24,315 nucleotides of DNA from Brevundimonas sp. UBA5866 (GTDB taxonomy: Bacteria; Pseudomonadota; Alphaproteobacteria; Caulobacterales; Caulobacteraceae), in assembly GCF_002432125.1 (NCBI RefSeq), contig NZ_DJFS01000077.1:1-24315 (forward strand), in the 5' to 3' direction. Position numbers and translations under genes: made by a program. Of the stretch, positions 8,059 to 14,614 are shown piece after piece. Below the pieces are notes generated by a model. The model worked only from the letters and a program-made list of their open reading frames with translations, was not told the origin of the DNA and searched no databases. The stretch's first letter is position 1. Each line of letters begins with the position of its first letter.

Positions 8059-8985
8059 TTAACGCCGTTTTGTGTCAAATTGCGAACAGGCGATTGAAAA
8101 TTCGTCCGTCAACCGAGCGACCAACTGTGCCGTGGGCAGGACATCATGGATGGCACCCACGCCATGACCGGCAGACCAGACGGTTTTCCAGGCCCGCGCC
8201 TCGTCACCCATATCCAGCTTGTGTTCAGGCAGGGTGCGCGGATCGATGCCGTTATCAACCAGGGATTTGGTCATGAAGTTGGCGGGAATGCCCGAGACAG
8301 CGGGGGTGTGGACAATGTCCGTCGCGCCGCTGTCGATGATCATCTGCTTGTAACGCGCATCGGCCTGTGCCTCGGCCGTGTTGATGAAGCGGGTGCCCAT
8401 ATAGGCGAAGTCGGCCCCCATCATCAGGGCCGCCGCCACGTCCTGTCCGGTGGAAATCGCGCCCGCCAGAATGATGGTCCCGTCATAGAAGCTGCGGACC
8501 TCGTTGATCAGGGCGAACGGGTTGATGATGCCCGCATGGCCGCCGGCCCCGCCCGATACGAGAATAAGACCGTCCACGCCCGCCTCGGCGGCCTTTTGCG
8601 CGTGGCGCACGGTGGCGATGTCATGGAACACCTTGCCGCCATAGCCCTGAACCGCCTTCACCACATCGGCCACGGCCCCCAGCGAGGTGATGACCAGCGG
8701 CACCTCTTCCTCGATGGTGACGGCAAGGTCGGCCATCAGGCGGGCATTGGTGTTGTGAACGATGTGGTTGACGCCAAAGGCCGCCGCATCGGGGTTAAGC
8801 CGCGACTTGATGTCCTTCAGCCAGTCCCGATAGCCCTCGGTCGTGCGCTGGTTCAGCGACGGGAAGGTGCCGATCACCCCGCTGTTGCACGCTTCGACCA
8901 CCAGATCCGGCCCGGACACCAGAAACATCGGCGAAACGATCACGGGCAGTTTCAGCCCTTTTTGCAATGATGCGGGAATGGTCAT
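8059..8985 (-). CDS. Nitronate monooxygenase family protein (FMN)
   Basis: The 308-residue product is a TIM-barrel flavoprotein of the nitronate monooxygenase / 2-nitropropane dioxygenase family, which oxidises alkyl nitronates with O2. Visible marks: PVIVSPMFLVSGPDLVVEA near the N terminus, the HDIATVRHAQKAAEAGVD strand-helix (121-138), SGGAGGHAG (144-152, with the family histidine at about 150), AGAISTG (174-180) and the phosphate-binding MGADFAYMGTRF (189-200). Start chosen at 8985 because GGAG lies 9 to 12 bases upstream and the protein begins MTIPASLQKGLKLPV, typical of the family; the frame is open to 9102 but the extension looks non-coding. The natural substrate is uncertain. Acyl-ACP reductase-type (FabK-like) relatives share the fold. 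Confidence 0.88.
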   Translation of the reverse strand: MTIPASLQKGLKLPVIVSPMFLVSGPDLVVEACNSGVIGTFPSLNQRTTEGYRDWLKDIKSRLNPDAAAFGVNHIVHNTNARLMADLAVTIEEEVPLVITSLGAVADVVKAVQGYGGKVFHDIATVRHAQKAAEAGVDGLILVSGGAGGHAGIINPFALINEVRSFYDGTIILAGAISTGQDVAAALMMGADFAYMGTRFINTAEAQADARYKQMIIDSGATDIVHTPAVSGIPANFMTKSLVDNGIDPRTLPEHKLDMGDEARAWKTVWSAGHGVGAIHDVLPTAQLVARLTDEFSIACSQFDTKRR

Positions 8986-9144
8986 GCGAGGGCTCCGTAG
9001 TTCTACACCTTTACGGGTAACACGATGATCCCGACGCGCAACGGCTGAGATCAAGTTGGACCGGGCGGACCTGAATCGCGGGCCGGATACGCAAAAGAAC
9101 AAAAGCGCTGGGGATATGTGCCCCGCCTGACAGGGCGTTGATGA

Positions 9145-9213
9145 AATCCCTATTGTTAAGCTTAAATATGACCCATATGTGTATGATTTATCTGTAAAAA
9201 TCTAGTTTGAGTA
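9145..9213 (+). promoter_or_regulatory. A/T-rich promoter region of the DUF805 gene
   Basis: This is the most A/T-rich patch in the left part of the window. It contains the 10-base palindrome TTAAGCTTAA (9156-9165) and, directly after it, ATATG-ACC-CATAT (9166-9178). It lies immediately upstream of the DUF805 start at 9214. Promoter assignment is by composition and position; no exact -35/-10 pair is claimed. Confidence 0.4.
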
Positions 9214-9636
9214 ATGTCCGGTCTTTCCTGGCTTCTGAAGCCGTCGTTCAGCCATCGTATCCGTCGCCGCCAATATTGGCTGGGCGTATTGGTTTGGCAG
9301 ATTGCAATCAACCTGAGTGTCGTCGCGCTGTCGATTGCAGCGAATCTCACCTATCTGCCCAAGCCTCTCGCTGGGCAGTTGGCTTTGATAGCCGTGATCA
9401 TCGCCTGTGCTGCGGCGTGGATCTATGCGCTGGTCATGTTCGTCTCATTGATCGTGAGACGCCTGCATGATCTGAACAAGTCCGGCCTGTGGGGGCTGTT
9501 GATGATGGTCCCGTTTGTGTGCGCTATCGTGTTCATCGGTCTGGGCGTTTTGCCCGCGAAGTCCGGCCAGAACAATTTCGGCCCGCGCCAGTATCCGTTT
9601 GATGACGGTGCCGAAGGGCAGGCTGCCGCGCTTTAG
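9214..9636 (+). CDS. DUF805 family inner-membrane protein
   Basis: A 140-residue protein with hydrophobic helices at about 22-48, 52-77 and 90-113. The RRLHDLNKSGLWGLLMMVP segment (about 80-98) and SGQNNFGP near the C terminus are the DUF805 signature (family members carry R.HD...SG near the middle and a G.N.FGP end). RRRQYWLG near residue 18 also fits. The role of DUF805 proteins is unknown; some are fused to or next to stress proteins, but nothing here gives a partner. The nearest genes are a divergent nitronate monooxygenase and queF. The ribosome site is weak (TTTGAGTA before ATG). Confidence 0.82.
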   Translation: MSGLSWLLKPSFSHRIRRRQYWLGVLVWQIAINLSVVALSIAANLTYLPKPLAGQLALIAVIIACAAAWIYALVMFVSLIVRRLHDLNKSGLWGLLMMVPFVCAIVFIGLGVLPAKSGQNNFGPRQYPFDDGAEGQAAAL

Positions 9637-9649
9637 GTAAGCGTAACGA

Positions 9650-9691
9650 TCACCTCCGACAGCTCTATCGCTTGCGAACTGTTGGAGGTGA
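9650..9691. repeat. Long inverted repeat in the DUF805 - queF gap
   Basis: TCACCTCCGACAG (9650-9662) pairs with CTGTTGGAGGTGA (9679-9691), 13 pairs with one G-U, around a 16-base loop. It starts 14 bases after the DUF805 stop and could end that transcript, but no T-run follows. A smaller stem TTGCCG-ATCA-CGGCAA lies at 9728-9743. The rest of the 216-base gap to queF shows nothing I can name. Confidence 0.5.
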
Positions 9692-9852
9692 GCGATCTTG
9701 GCGAACGGGATTTATGAACCGCCTCGTTTGCCGATCACGGCAATGATTTGAACCTGAAGCCGTCTCATCCTATGTGGTGATCCAAATTTGTTGCGTCATT
9801 GGCAGGCTGTTTGGCCGCGCGGCGCATAACACGATCAGATAGACGGTATTCC

Positions 9853-10314
9853 ATGTCGCACTACACAGACGGCCTGTCGCAGCTCGGTACGCAGATCGCG
9901 GCCCCGACCAATCCCGAAGAGGCCGTGCTGGAGCGGGTGCCGAACCCGCACAACGACACGATGTATGTCGCGCGCTTCACCGCGCCCGAGTTCACCAGCC
10001 TGTGCCCCGTGACGGGCCAGCCGGACTTTGCCCACATCGTCATCGACTACATTCCCGGTGACTGGCTGGTCGAGTCCAAGTCGCTGAAGCTGTACCTGAC
10101 CTCGTTCCGCAATCACGGTGCTTTCCACGAGGACTGCACCGTCTCGATCGGCCGTCGCCTGAACGACCTGCTGCAACCCAAGTGGCTGCGTATCGGCGGC
10201 TATTGGTATCCGCGCGGCGGTATCCCGATCGACGTGTTCTGGCAGTCGGGTCCGGCACCGGAAGGCGTATGGATCCCCGAGCAGGGCGTGCCGACCTATC
10301 GCGGTCGCGGCTGA
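9853..10314 (+). CDS. queF: NADPH-dependent 7-cyano-7-deazaguanine reductase
   Basis: QueF reduces preQ0 to preQ1 with two NADPH in the queuosine tRNA-modification pathway. The 153-residue length marks the short, single-domain (type I, B. subtilis-like) form. Catalytic Cys is C51 in SLCPVTGQPDFA, with the general-acid Asp seven residues later (D58). The QueF signature ESKSLKLYL is at 74-82 and the substrate-binding HED at 92-94. I start at 9853 (MSHYTDGLSQLG) because the family begins there; the open frame upstream to 9799 reads MAGCLAARRITRSD and has no family match. rsgA follows after 34 bases, so the two are probably co-transcribed. No preQ1 riboswitch is visible in the leader. Confidence 0.95.
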   Translation: MSHYTDGLSQLGTQIAAPTNPEEAVLERVPNPHNDTMYVARFTAPEFTSLCPVTGQPDFAHIVIDYIPGDWLVESKSLKLYLTSFRNHGAFHEDCTVSIGRRLNDLLQPKWLRIGGYWYPRGGIPIDVFWQSGPAPEGVWIPEQGVPTYRGRG

Positions 10315-10348
10315 TGCGCGCCTGCGCCGTCACGATGCGGAGCGTGCG

Positions 10349-11428
10349 ATGATCGAGCGGTTCGGCTGGTCGGATCATTTCGCCAAGGCCTTTGAAGACA
10401 AATACGCGCGTTCCGGCTTCATCGCCGGACGCGTCGTGCTGCAGCAACGCGGCAGCTATACGGTCGTCACCGAAGACGGTCCCGTAACGGCGCGCCCGAC
10501 GGGCCGCCTGCTGCACGAGGCCGATGATATCGGCCAGCCGTGCGTGGGCGACTGGGTGGCGCTTCTGATGGATGAACAGGCCGGTATCGGCACGGTCCAG
10601 GCCATCCTGCCACGCAAATCGGCACTGGTACGCCGTGCCATCGAGGATGCCTCGCGCGCGACCCAGATCATCGCCGCCAATGTCGATGTGGCCTTCATCG
10701 TCACCTCGCTGAATGCCGACATGAATCCGCGCCGCATCCAGCGCTATCTGGCCGCCGTGCGCCAGAGCGGGGCGCGGCCGGTGGTGGTGCTGACCAAGGC
10801 CGATCTGGTCGAGGATGCAGACGACCGGATCGCGGAGATCAAGGAACTGGACAGCGGCATCGCCGTGGTGCCGGTATCGGCGCGCACGGGCGAGGGGCTG
10901 GATGATTTCCTGTCGCACGTTCAGCTGGGCCAGACCTGCGTGCTGATCGGATCAAGCGGTGTGGGCAAGTCTACGCTGGTGAACACCCTGCTGGACGAGG
11001 ACCGCATGGTCACCCGTGAGGTGCGCGAGACCGACGATCAGGGCCGTCACACCACCAGCCACCGCGAACTGATCGTGCTGCCGTCGGGCGGCATGCTGAT
11101 CGACACGCCGGGCATCCGCGAGGTCGGCCTTCTGGACAACGAGGAGGGCGTGGCCGAGGTCTTCGACGATGTCGAAGAGCTGATGACGCAATGCAAATTC
11201 AGCAATTGCAGTCACGTCAGCGAGCCGGGCTGTGCCGTTCAGGCCGCGATGAAGTCGGGCGAACTGACACAGGATCGCTGGACGCATTTCGTGCAACTGC
11301 GTCTGGAAATGGCCGAGGCCAAGGAAAAGATCGACCGTGTGGCCCGCGACGCGGAAAAACGCCGTCTGGCCGCCTCGCAGAAACACTATCGCGCGACCAA
11401 GCGGAACTATCGCGGGTCCAAGGAATAA
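10349..11428 (+). CDS. rsgA: Small ribosomal subunit biogenesis GTPase
   Basis: RsgA is a circularly permuted GTPase that acts late in 30S subunit maturation. Motif order is permuted as expected: N-terminal OB fold (about 25-95), G4 TKAD (149-152), G5 SA (177-178), G1 GSSGVGKST (201-209), a switch region RHTTSHRE (233-240), and G3 DTPG (252-255). The C-terminal zinc knuckle has C282, C287, H289 and C295 in QCKFSNCSHVSEPGC. At 359 residues it is slightly long, with a basic coiled tail (KRRLAASQKHYRATKRNYRGS). GGAG six bases before ATG supports the start. It follows queF at 34 bases. Confidence 0.95.
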   Translation: MIERFGWSDHFAKAFEDKYARSGFIAGRVVLQQRGSYTVVTEDGPVTARPTGRLLHEADDIGQPCVGDWVALLMDEQAGIGTVQAILPRKSALVRRAIEDASRATQIIAANVDVAFIVTSLNADMNPRRIQRYLAAVRQSGARPVVVLTKADLVEDADDRIAEIKELDSGIAVVPVSARTGEGLDDFLSHVQLGQTCVLIGSSGVGKSTLVNTLLDEDRMVTREVRETDDQGRHTTSHRELIVLPSGGMLIDTPGIREVGLLDNEEGVAEVFDDVEELMTQCKFSNCSHVSEPGCAVQAAMKSGELTQDRWTHFVQLRLEMAEAKEKIDRVARDAEKRRLAASQKHYRATKRNYRGSKE

Positions 11429-11433
11429 GGACA

Positions 11434-11458
11434 GGTACGGGCGAGCCGCGCCCGTACC
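11434..11458 (+). terminator. Stem-loop after rsgA
   Basis: GGTACGGGCG (11434-11443) and CGCCCGTACC (11449-11458) pair perfectly around AGCCG, 5 bases after the rsgA stop. No T-run follows, so it may terminate weakly or protect the mRNA end. Confidence 0.6.
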
Positions 11459-11529
11459 AAAGCCTTCAATAAGCCTGCTTGCGCCCGTAACGGGTTCGAC
11501 GGACTTAAAGTCAGGAAAGACACCCCAAA

Positions 11530-11856
11530 ATGACCGCCTATACGATTGTCATCACCACTGCGACCGAGGGTAACGAGAACGCCGAGGTCAACACCCTGAC
11601 CGACGAGTTCGCCAATGAATCCGAAGTCATCGGCTATTCGCGCCGTCTGGCCGAAGAGCTGGTCGAGCTGGCCGAAGAACTGCAGCTGGAGTTCGATTAC
11701 AGCAGCGTCGGCCTGTACAAGGGTGACGTGATCGACGAGGACCTGACGCCGGAGCACGAGACCTTCCTGGGTCTGTGGGTGCTGGACGCTGAAGGTGCCG
11801 AGTACGTCACCGCCGAGGAATTCGCCGCCGAAGAGGCTGGCGGGGAAGAAGCCTGA
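11530..11856 (+). CDS. Acidic hypothetical protein
   Basis: A 108-residue protein with a clear AGGAAAG ribosome site 10 bases before its ATG and a strong terminator right after its stop, so it is a real single-gene unit. It begins with a beta-like MTAYTIVITTATEG, then a helix SRRLAEELVELAEELQLEF (about 38-56), and ends in Glu/Ala repeats (EYVTAEEFAAEEAGGEEA). It is strongly acidic overall, soluble, with no signal peptide, cysteine or membrane segment. I do not recognise the family. Neighbours (rsgA upstream, nitroreductase convergent) give no job. Confidence 0.72.
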   Translation: MTAYTIVITTATEGNENAEVNTLTDEFANESEVIGYSRRLAEELVELAEELQLEFDYSSVGLYKGDVIDEDLTPEHETFLGLWVLDAEGAEYVTAEEFAAEEAGGEEA

Positions 11857-11874
11857 GCCCAAGGGCTTTCAGGA

Positions 11875-11907
11875 ACGGGTCGCAGTATGAAACTGCGGCC
11901 CGTTTTT
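11875..11907. terminator. Terminator after the acidic protein gene
   Basis: ACGGGTCGCAGT (11875-11886) pairs with ACTGCGGCCCGT (11892-11903), 12 pairs with one G-U around ATGAA, followed by TTTTT. The convergent nitroreductase gene ends 25 bases further on and may not use it, as the opposite side lacks a long T-run. Confidence 0.88.
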
Positions 11908-11931
11908 CATGCCTGCGATCGCCTGATGCGA

Positions 11932-12531
11932 TCAGGGCAGTATTTCCACCCGCTGGTCAACGGTCGGGCGGGGGCGTTCCAGCGGGGCCTCGGGCAAGGT
12001 GCCGATGTGGATGAAACCGGCGACTTTTTCACCGGTCTTCACGCCCAGAACATCCAGTGCCTCGGCATCGAAACTGTACCAGTCGGTGATCCAGCTGGCG
12101 CTATAACCCAGCGCATTGGCGGCGTGTTCGATGTTCATGCACACCGCGCCTGCCGAGAGTTCCTGTTCCCAGACGGGGACCTTGTGGCCGTGCACAGGGC
12201 TGGAGACGACAAGGATGGTCAGCGGCGGATTGGCCAGCTTCGACAGCACCGCTTTGCCCTTTACCGGATCAGGCAGGCGTTCGGTCATGGCCGTGAGATT
12301 TGCGACAATATCGGCCCGGGTCTGCGGGCCGAGGACGACCAGTCTCCACGGTGCCAGTTTGCCGTGGTCGGGCGTACGCAGAGACAGCGACAGAAGCGTT
12401 TCCAGCTCTTTGCCGGAAGGGGCCGGAGCGGCCAACTGCTGTGCGGGTGCAGAGCGGCGGATGGCCAGCCGGTCAAGCAGCTCTTGCGAACGGACGGGCA
12501 GGGTAAGCGCGGGCGATTGAATGTCGGTCAT
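11932..12531 (-). CDS. Nitroreductase family protein, YdjA-like
   Basis: A 199-residue FMN-dependent nitroreductase-fold protein. The RRS motif (25-27) is the usual flavin-phosphate contact near the N terminus. PDHGKLAPWR (54-63), the helix GAVCMNIEHAANALGYSASW, and the closing GFIHIGT followed by ERPRPTVD mark the YdjA-like small nitroreductase branch, which reduces nitroaromatics or quinones with NAD(P)H and is usually a homodimer. The physiological substrate is not known. The start at 12531 lies in the centre of an 18-base palindrome (12522-12539). It is convergent with the acidic hypothetical gene and divergent from cysE. Confidence 0.87.
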   Translation of the reverse strand: MTDIQSPALTLPVRSQELLDRLAIRRSAPAQQLAAPAPSGKELETLLSLSLRTPDHGKLAPWRLVVLGPQTRADIVANLTAMTERLPDPVKGKAVLSKLANPPLTILVVSSPVHGHKVPVWEQELSAGAVCMNIEHAANALGYSASWITDWYSFDAEALDVLGVKTGEKVAGFIHIGTLPEAPLERPRPTVDQRVEILP

Positions 12532-12539
12532 GACTGACA
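12522..12539. promoter_or_regulatory. Palindrome on the nitroreductase start codon
   Basis: TGTCGGTCATGACTGACA is an 18-base inverted repeat, perfect apart from one G-T position, centred on the CAT that is the minus-strand start codon. It could be an operator or an mRNA hairpin that hides the start. It may also partly reflect coding constraint. Confidence 0.4.
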
Positions 12540-12680
12540 GCTAGGAAATGCAGACGTCAGTTACCATATCAAAGTCATAAGAAAGATCGGCGACGACACG
12601 ATCAAAGAACCGTTTCAGCCAGCGTAAACTGGTGTCGCGCGCGGCGGCAGCGTAAGATGGGGGCTGACGAAGGACGAAGC

Positions 12681-13517
12681 ATGGCCAAGTTGGAAATCGT
12701 ATCTCCCACCAAGGGACCGGACCCCAAGGGCGTTTGGGTTTCGCTGCGCCGTGCCGCAGAGGATGCTGCGCGCGCTGAGCCGCAACTGGCCTCGCATCTG
12801 AATTCGGTAATTCTGTCGCACGAGGATCTGGCGGGTGCGCTCAGCTTTCAAATCGCCCGCAAGCTGGGTGATTCCGAGCTGGGAGCTATGACGGTTCGCG
12901 AGGTCGCGTTGGCGGCCATGACGTCTGACCCGTCGATTATCCGTGCTGCCGAAGCCGATCTGCTGGCGGTGGAGGAACGTGATCCGGCGATCCGCACGCT
13001 CCTGCAACCCTTCCTGTATTTCAAAGGCTATCAGTCGCTACAGGCGTGGCGCGTGGCGCACTGGCTGTGGGAAGAAGGCCGCGATACCCTGGCCTTCCAT
13101 TTCCAGAGCCGCATTTCCGAATTGTTCCAGTTGGATATCCATCCGGCGGCCAGGATCGGGTCGGGCGTCTTTATCGACCACGGCACCGGCATTGTGATCG
13201 GTGAAACGGCTGTCGTCGGCGACGAAGTGTCCATGCTGCACGCGGTAACGCTGGGCGGTACGGGGGCCGAGCGGGGCGACCGTCACCCCAAGATCGGACG
13301 TGGCGTGCTGCTGGGAGCCGGTGCCAAGGTACTGGGCAATATCGAAATCGGTGATTACGCCAAGGTCGCTTCCGGTTCGGTGGTGCTGAAGCCCGTTCCA
13401 AGCGGTTGTACTGTTGCGGGTGTTCCGGCCCGTCTGGTCAACTGTCCGACCGAGGCTTCGCCCGCCCGCACGATGGACCACACCCTTGCGGATGTGGTCT
13501 ATGACTATGTGATCTAG
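12681..13517 (+). CDS. cysE: Serine O-acetyltransferase
   Basis: CysE acetylates L-serine with acetyl-CoA to O-acetylserine, the entry to cysteine synthesis. An alpha-helical N-terminal domain (about 15-145, including FLYFKGYQSLQAWRVAHWLW) is followed by the left-handed beta-helix of hexapeptide repeats (about 150-255). Catalytic residues line up with the family: D166-H167 in IDHGTG and the histidine of DRHPKIG (about H202). GVPAR closes the helix. The C terminus ends in isoleucine (YDYVI), as in CysE proteins that insert their tail into the cysteine synthase active site; whether that happens here is inference. I use ATG 12681 (MAKLEIVSP), which has a good AGGACGAAG in front; ATG 12657 is a possible alternative. 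DUF3126 follows. Confidence 0.95.
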   Translation: MAKLEIVSPTKGPDPKGVWVSLRRAAEDAARAEPQLASHLNSVILSHEDLAGALSFQIARKLGDSELGAMTVREVALAAMTSDPSIIRAAEADLLAVEERDPAIRTLLQPFLYFKGYQSLQAWRVAHWLWEEGRDTLAFHFQSRISELFQLDIHPAARIGSGVFIDHGTGIVIGETAVVGDEVSMLHAVTLGGTGAERGDRHPKIGRGVLLGAGAKVLGNIEIGDYAKVASGSVVLKPVPSGCTVAGVPARLVNCPTEASPARTMDHTLADVVYDYVI

Positions 13518-13531
13518 TGACCCGTGTTCGT

Positions 13532-13577
13532 CGCGTCCCTGTGGACGCGGCGATATGCAGGCTTTTCTTCCGCCTGC
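13532..13577 (+). terminator. Two small hairpins between cysE and DUF3126
   Basis: CGCGTCC-CTGT-GGACGCG (13532-13549) is a perfect 7-pair stem 14 bases after the cysE stop. A second stem GCAGGC/GCCTGC flanks TTTTCTTCC (13557-13577). No clean T-tract, so attenuation or processing is as likely as termination. Confidence 0.4.
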
Positions 13578-13622
13578 CTGACCTTTAGGTTCCGCCGCTA
13601 ACGTTTAACCGAGGCCATCCCC

Positions 13623-13829
13623 GTGAAAGAATCCGATCTCAAGCGCGTCGAGACCCACCTGAAGCGCACCTTCAACCACGGTGGTATCAAGGTGAAGGCC
13701 CGTAAAGTGGCCGACTCCGCCGAGGTTTATGTCGATGACGAGTTCGTCGGCGTGGTGTTCGAAGACGAAGACGAAGCCGGCTCGTTCATGTTCGAAATGG
13801 CCATTCTGGCGGAAGACCTCGAAGACTGA
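13623..13829 (+). CDS. DUF3126 family protein
   Basis: A 68-residue acidic protein starting at GTG (MKESDLKRVETHLKRTF). KRVETHLKRTFNH, then strands around IKVKARK and SAEVYVDDEFVGVVFEDEDEAGSFMFEMAIL, match DUF3126, a small alphaproteobacterial family often found just downstream of cysE, as here (105 bases). Its role is unknown; conserved linkage hints at cysteine or sulfur metabolism, which is inference. The stop codon sits in a 25-base hairpin (13812-13836), and a second strong terminator follows. Confidence 0.87.
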   Translation: MKESDLKRVETHLKRTFNHGGIKVKARKVADSAEVYVDDEFVGVVFEDEDEAGSFMFEMAILAEDLED

Positions 13830-13836
13830 GGTCTTC
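13812..13836 (+). repeat. Inverted repeat spanning the DUF3126 stop codon
   Basis: GAAGACCTC (13812-13820) and GAGGTCTTC (13828-13836) are exact inverted copies with a seven-base loop; the TGA (13827-13829) overlaps the end of the loop and the start of the 3' arm. Confidence 0.5.
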
Positions 13837-13852
13837 GTCTCTGACGGAATAG

Positions 13853-13892
13853 GAAAGGGCCGGTGGCGTTTGCCACCGGCCCTTTCTGTATT
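13853..13892. terminator. Strong terminator between DUF3126 and Ala/Lys-rich gene
   Basis: GAAAGGGCCGGTGGC (13853-13867) pairs perfectly, 15 of 15, with GCCACCGGCCCTTTC (13872-13886) around GTTT, followed by TGTATTT. The convergent Ala/Lys-rich gene ends at 13905, so the stem may serve both genes. Confidence 0.88.
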
Positions 13893-13904
13893 TCGGTACG
13901 CGAC

Positions 13905-14528
13905 TTATTTTTTGCCGAGGAAGATGCGGGCAAACCAGCCGGGCTTTTTGGCTTCGGGCGTGGCCACAGTGCCGGTCGAAACGGGTTCCGGCGTCGGCTC
14001 ATTGGCGGTGGCGACCAGTTTCGGTTCGGGAACCGGGGTCTGGGTCGGGGTGGGTTTGCCATCCTTGCCGTCGCCAGATTCCGGGGCGGCGACCAGGGCG
14101 GCGGGTTTTTCTTCTACCGTAGCTGCCAATTCGCTTTTGGGTGCGGCCTTGGACTTGGTGCCGGTGGTGCGAGCCTTGGCCGCAGCAGGGGCCTTGGCGG
14201 CGGCGGGTTTCTTGGTGGCGGCAGCCTTGCCTGCAGCGGGTTTGGCGGCGGTTGCCTTGGGTGCCGCAGCCTTGGTGGCAGGGGCCTTGGCCGCAGACGG
14301 TTTCTTGGCGGCGGTCGACTTTGGTGCCGCAGCCTTGGGCGCTGCTGCGGGTTTGGCCGCGGCGGTTTTTGCAGCCGTTGCCTTGGGCGCGGCCTTGGCC
14401 TTTGTCGTTTTTACTTCATCCGAAGCCGCTTTTGCGGCAGAAGCGGTCGACTTCGCAGCCGCCTTGGGCTTGGAAGTGGTTGCTGCCGCCTTGGGCGTGG
14501 CGGGGTTTTTCGTCGGTGCTTTGGCCAT
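13905..14528 (-). CDS. Ala/Lys-rich histone-H1-like protein with amphipathic tail
   Basis: A 207-residue low-complexity protein. Residues 1 to about 130 are short Ala-Lys-Pro-Thr repeats (AAPKATAAK, AAAKPAAAPK, AAKKPSAAK types), as in eukaryotic histone H1 tails and bacterial AlgP/Hc1-like DNA-binding proteins, and should be strongly cationic and disordered. Residues about 131-188 change to a Pro/Thr/Glu-rich linker with acidic stretches (VEEKPAALV, TPTQTPVPEPK). The last 15 residues, KKPGWFARIFLGKK, are a basic-aromatic-hydrophobic patch that could touch a membrane or a partner. No signal peptide. The gene is divergent from prmA. DNA or RNA binding is inference from composition. Long opposite-strand ORFs over it are shadows of its repeats. 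Confidence 0.75.
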   Translation of the reverse strand: MAKAPTKNPATPKAAATTSKPKAAAKSTASAAKAASDEVKTTKAKAAPKATAAKTAAAKPAAAPKAAAPKSTAAKKPSAAKAPATKAAAPKATAAKPAAGKAAATKKPAAAKAPAAAKARTTGTKSKAAPKSELAATVEEKPAALVAAPESGDGKDGKPTPTQTPVPEPKLVATANEPTPEPVSTGTVATPEAKKPGWFARIFLGKK

Positions 14529-14614
14529 GTGATCCCCAAACCTTGGCTGTCAGTGGCGGGACTCAGTCCACCCGCTTTAATCTTCTGTTGTTATCATATC
14601 GTTGGTTTTTGGAA

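Noticed and set aside
9637..9852. preQ1 riboswitch before queF
   Set aside because: No AGGTTCCT-like core or A-rich tail of class I and no recognisable class II or III layout; only generic stem-loops seen.
10040..10918. 292-codon minus-strand ORF opposite queF/rsgA
   Set aside because: It crosses two intact genes with all catalytic motifs on the plus strand; a codon-bias shadow.
14141..14614. N-terminal extension of prmA in the same frame
   Set aside because: The extension runs antisense through the Ala/Lys-rich gene and reads Trp/Arg/Pro-rich nonsense; PrmA proteins begin at about MSES (14615).
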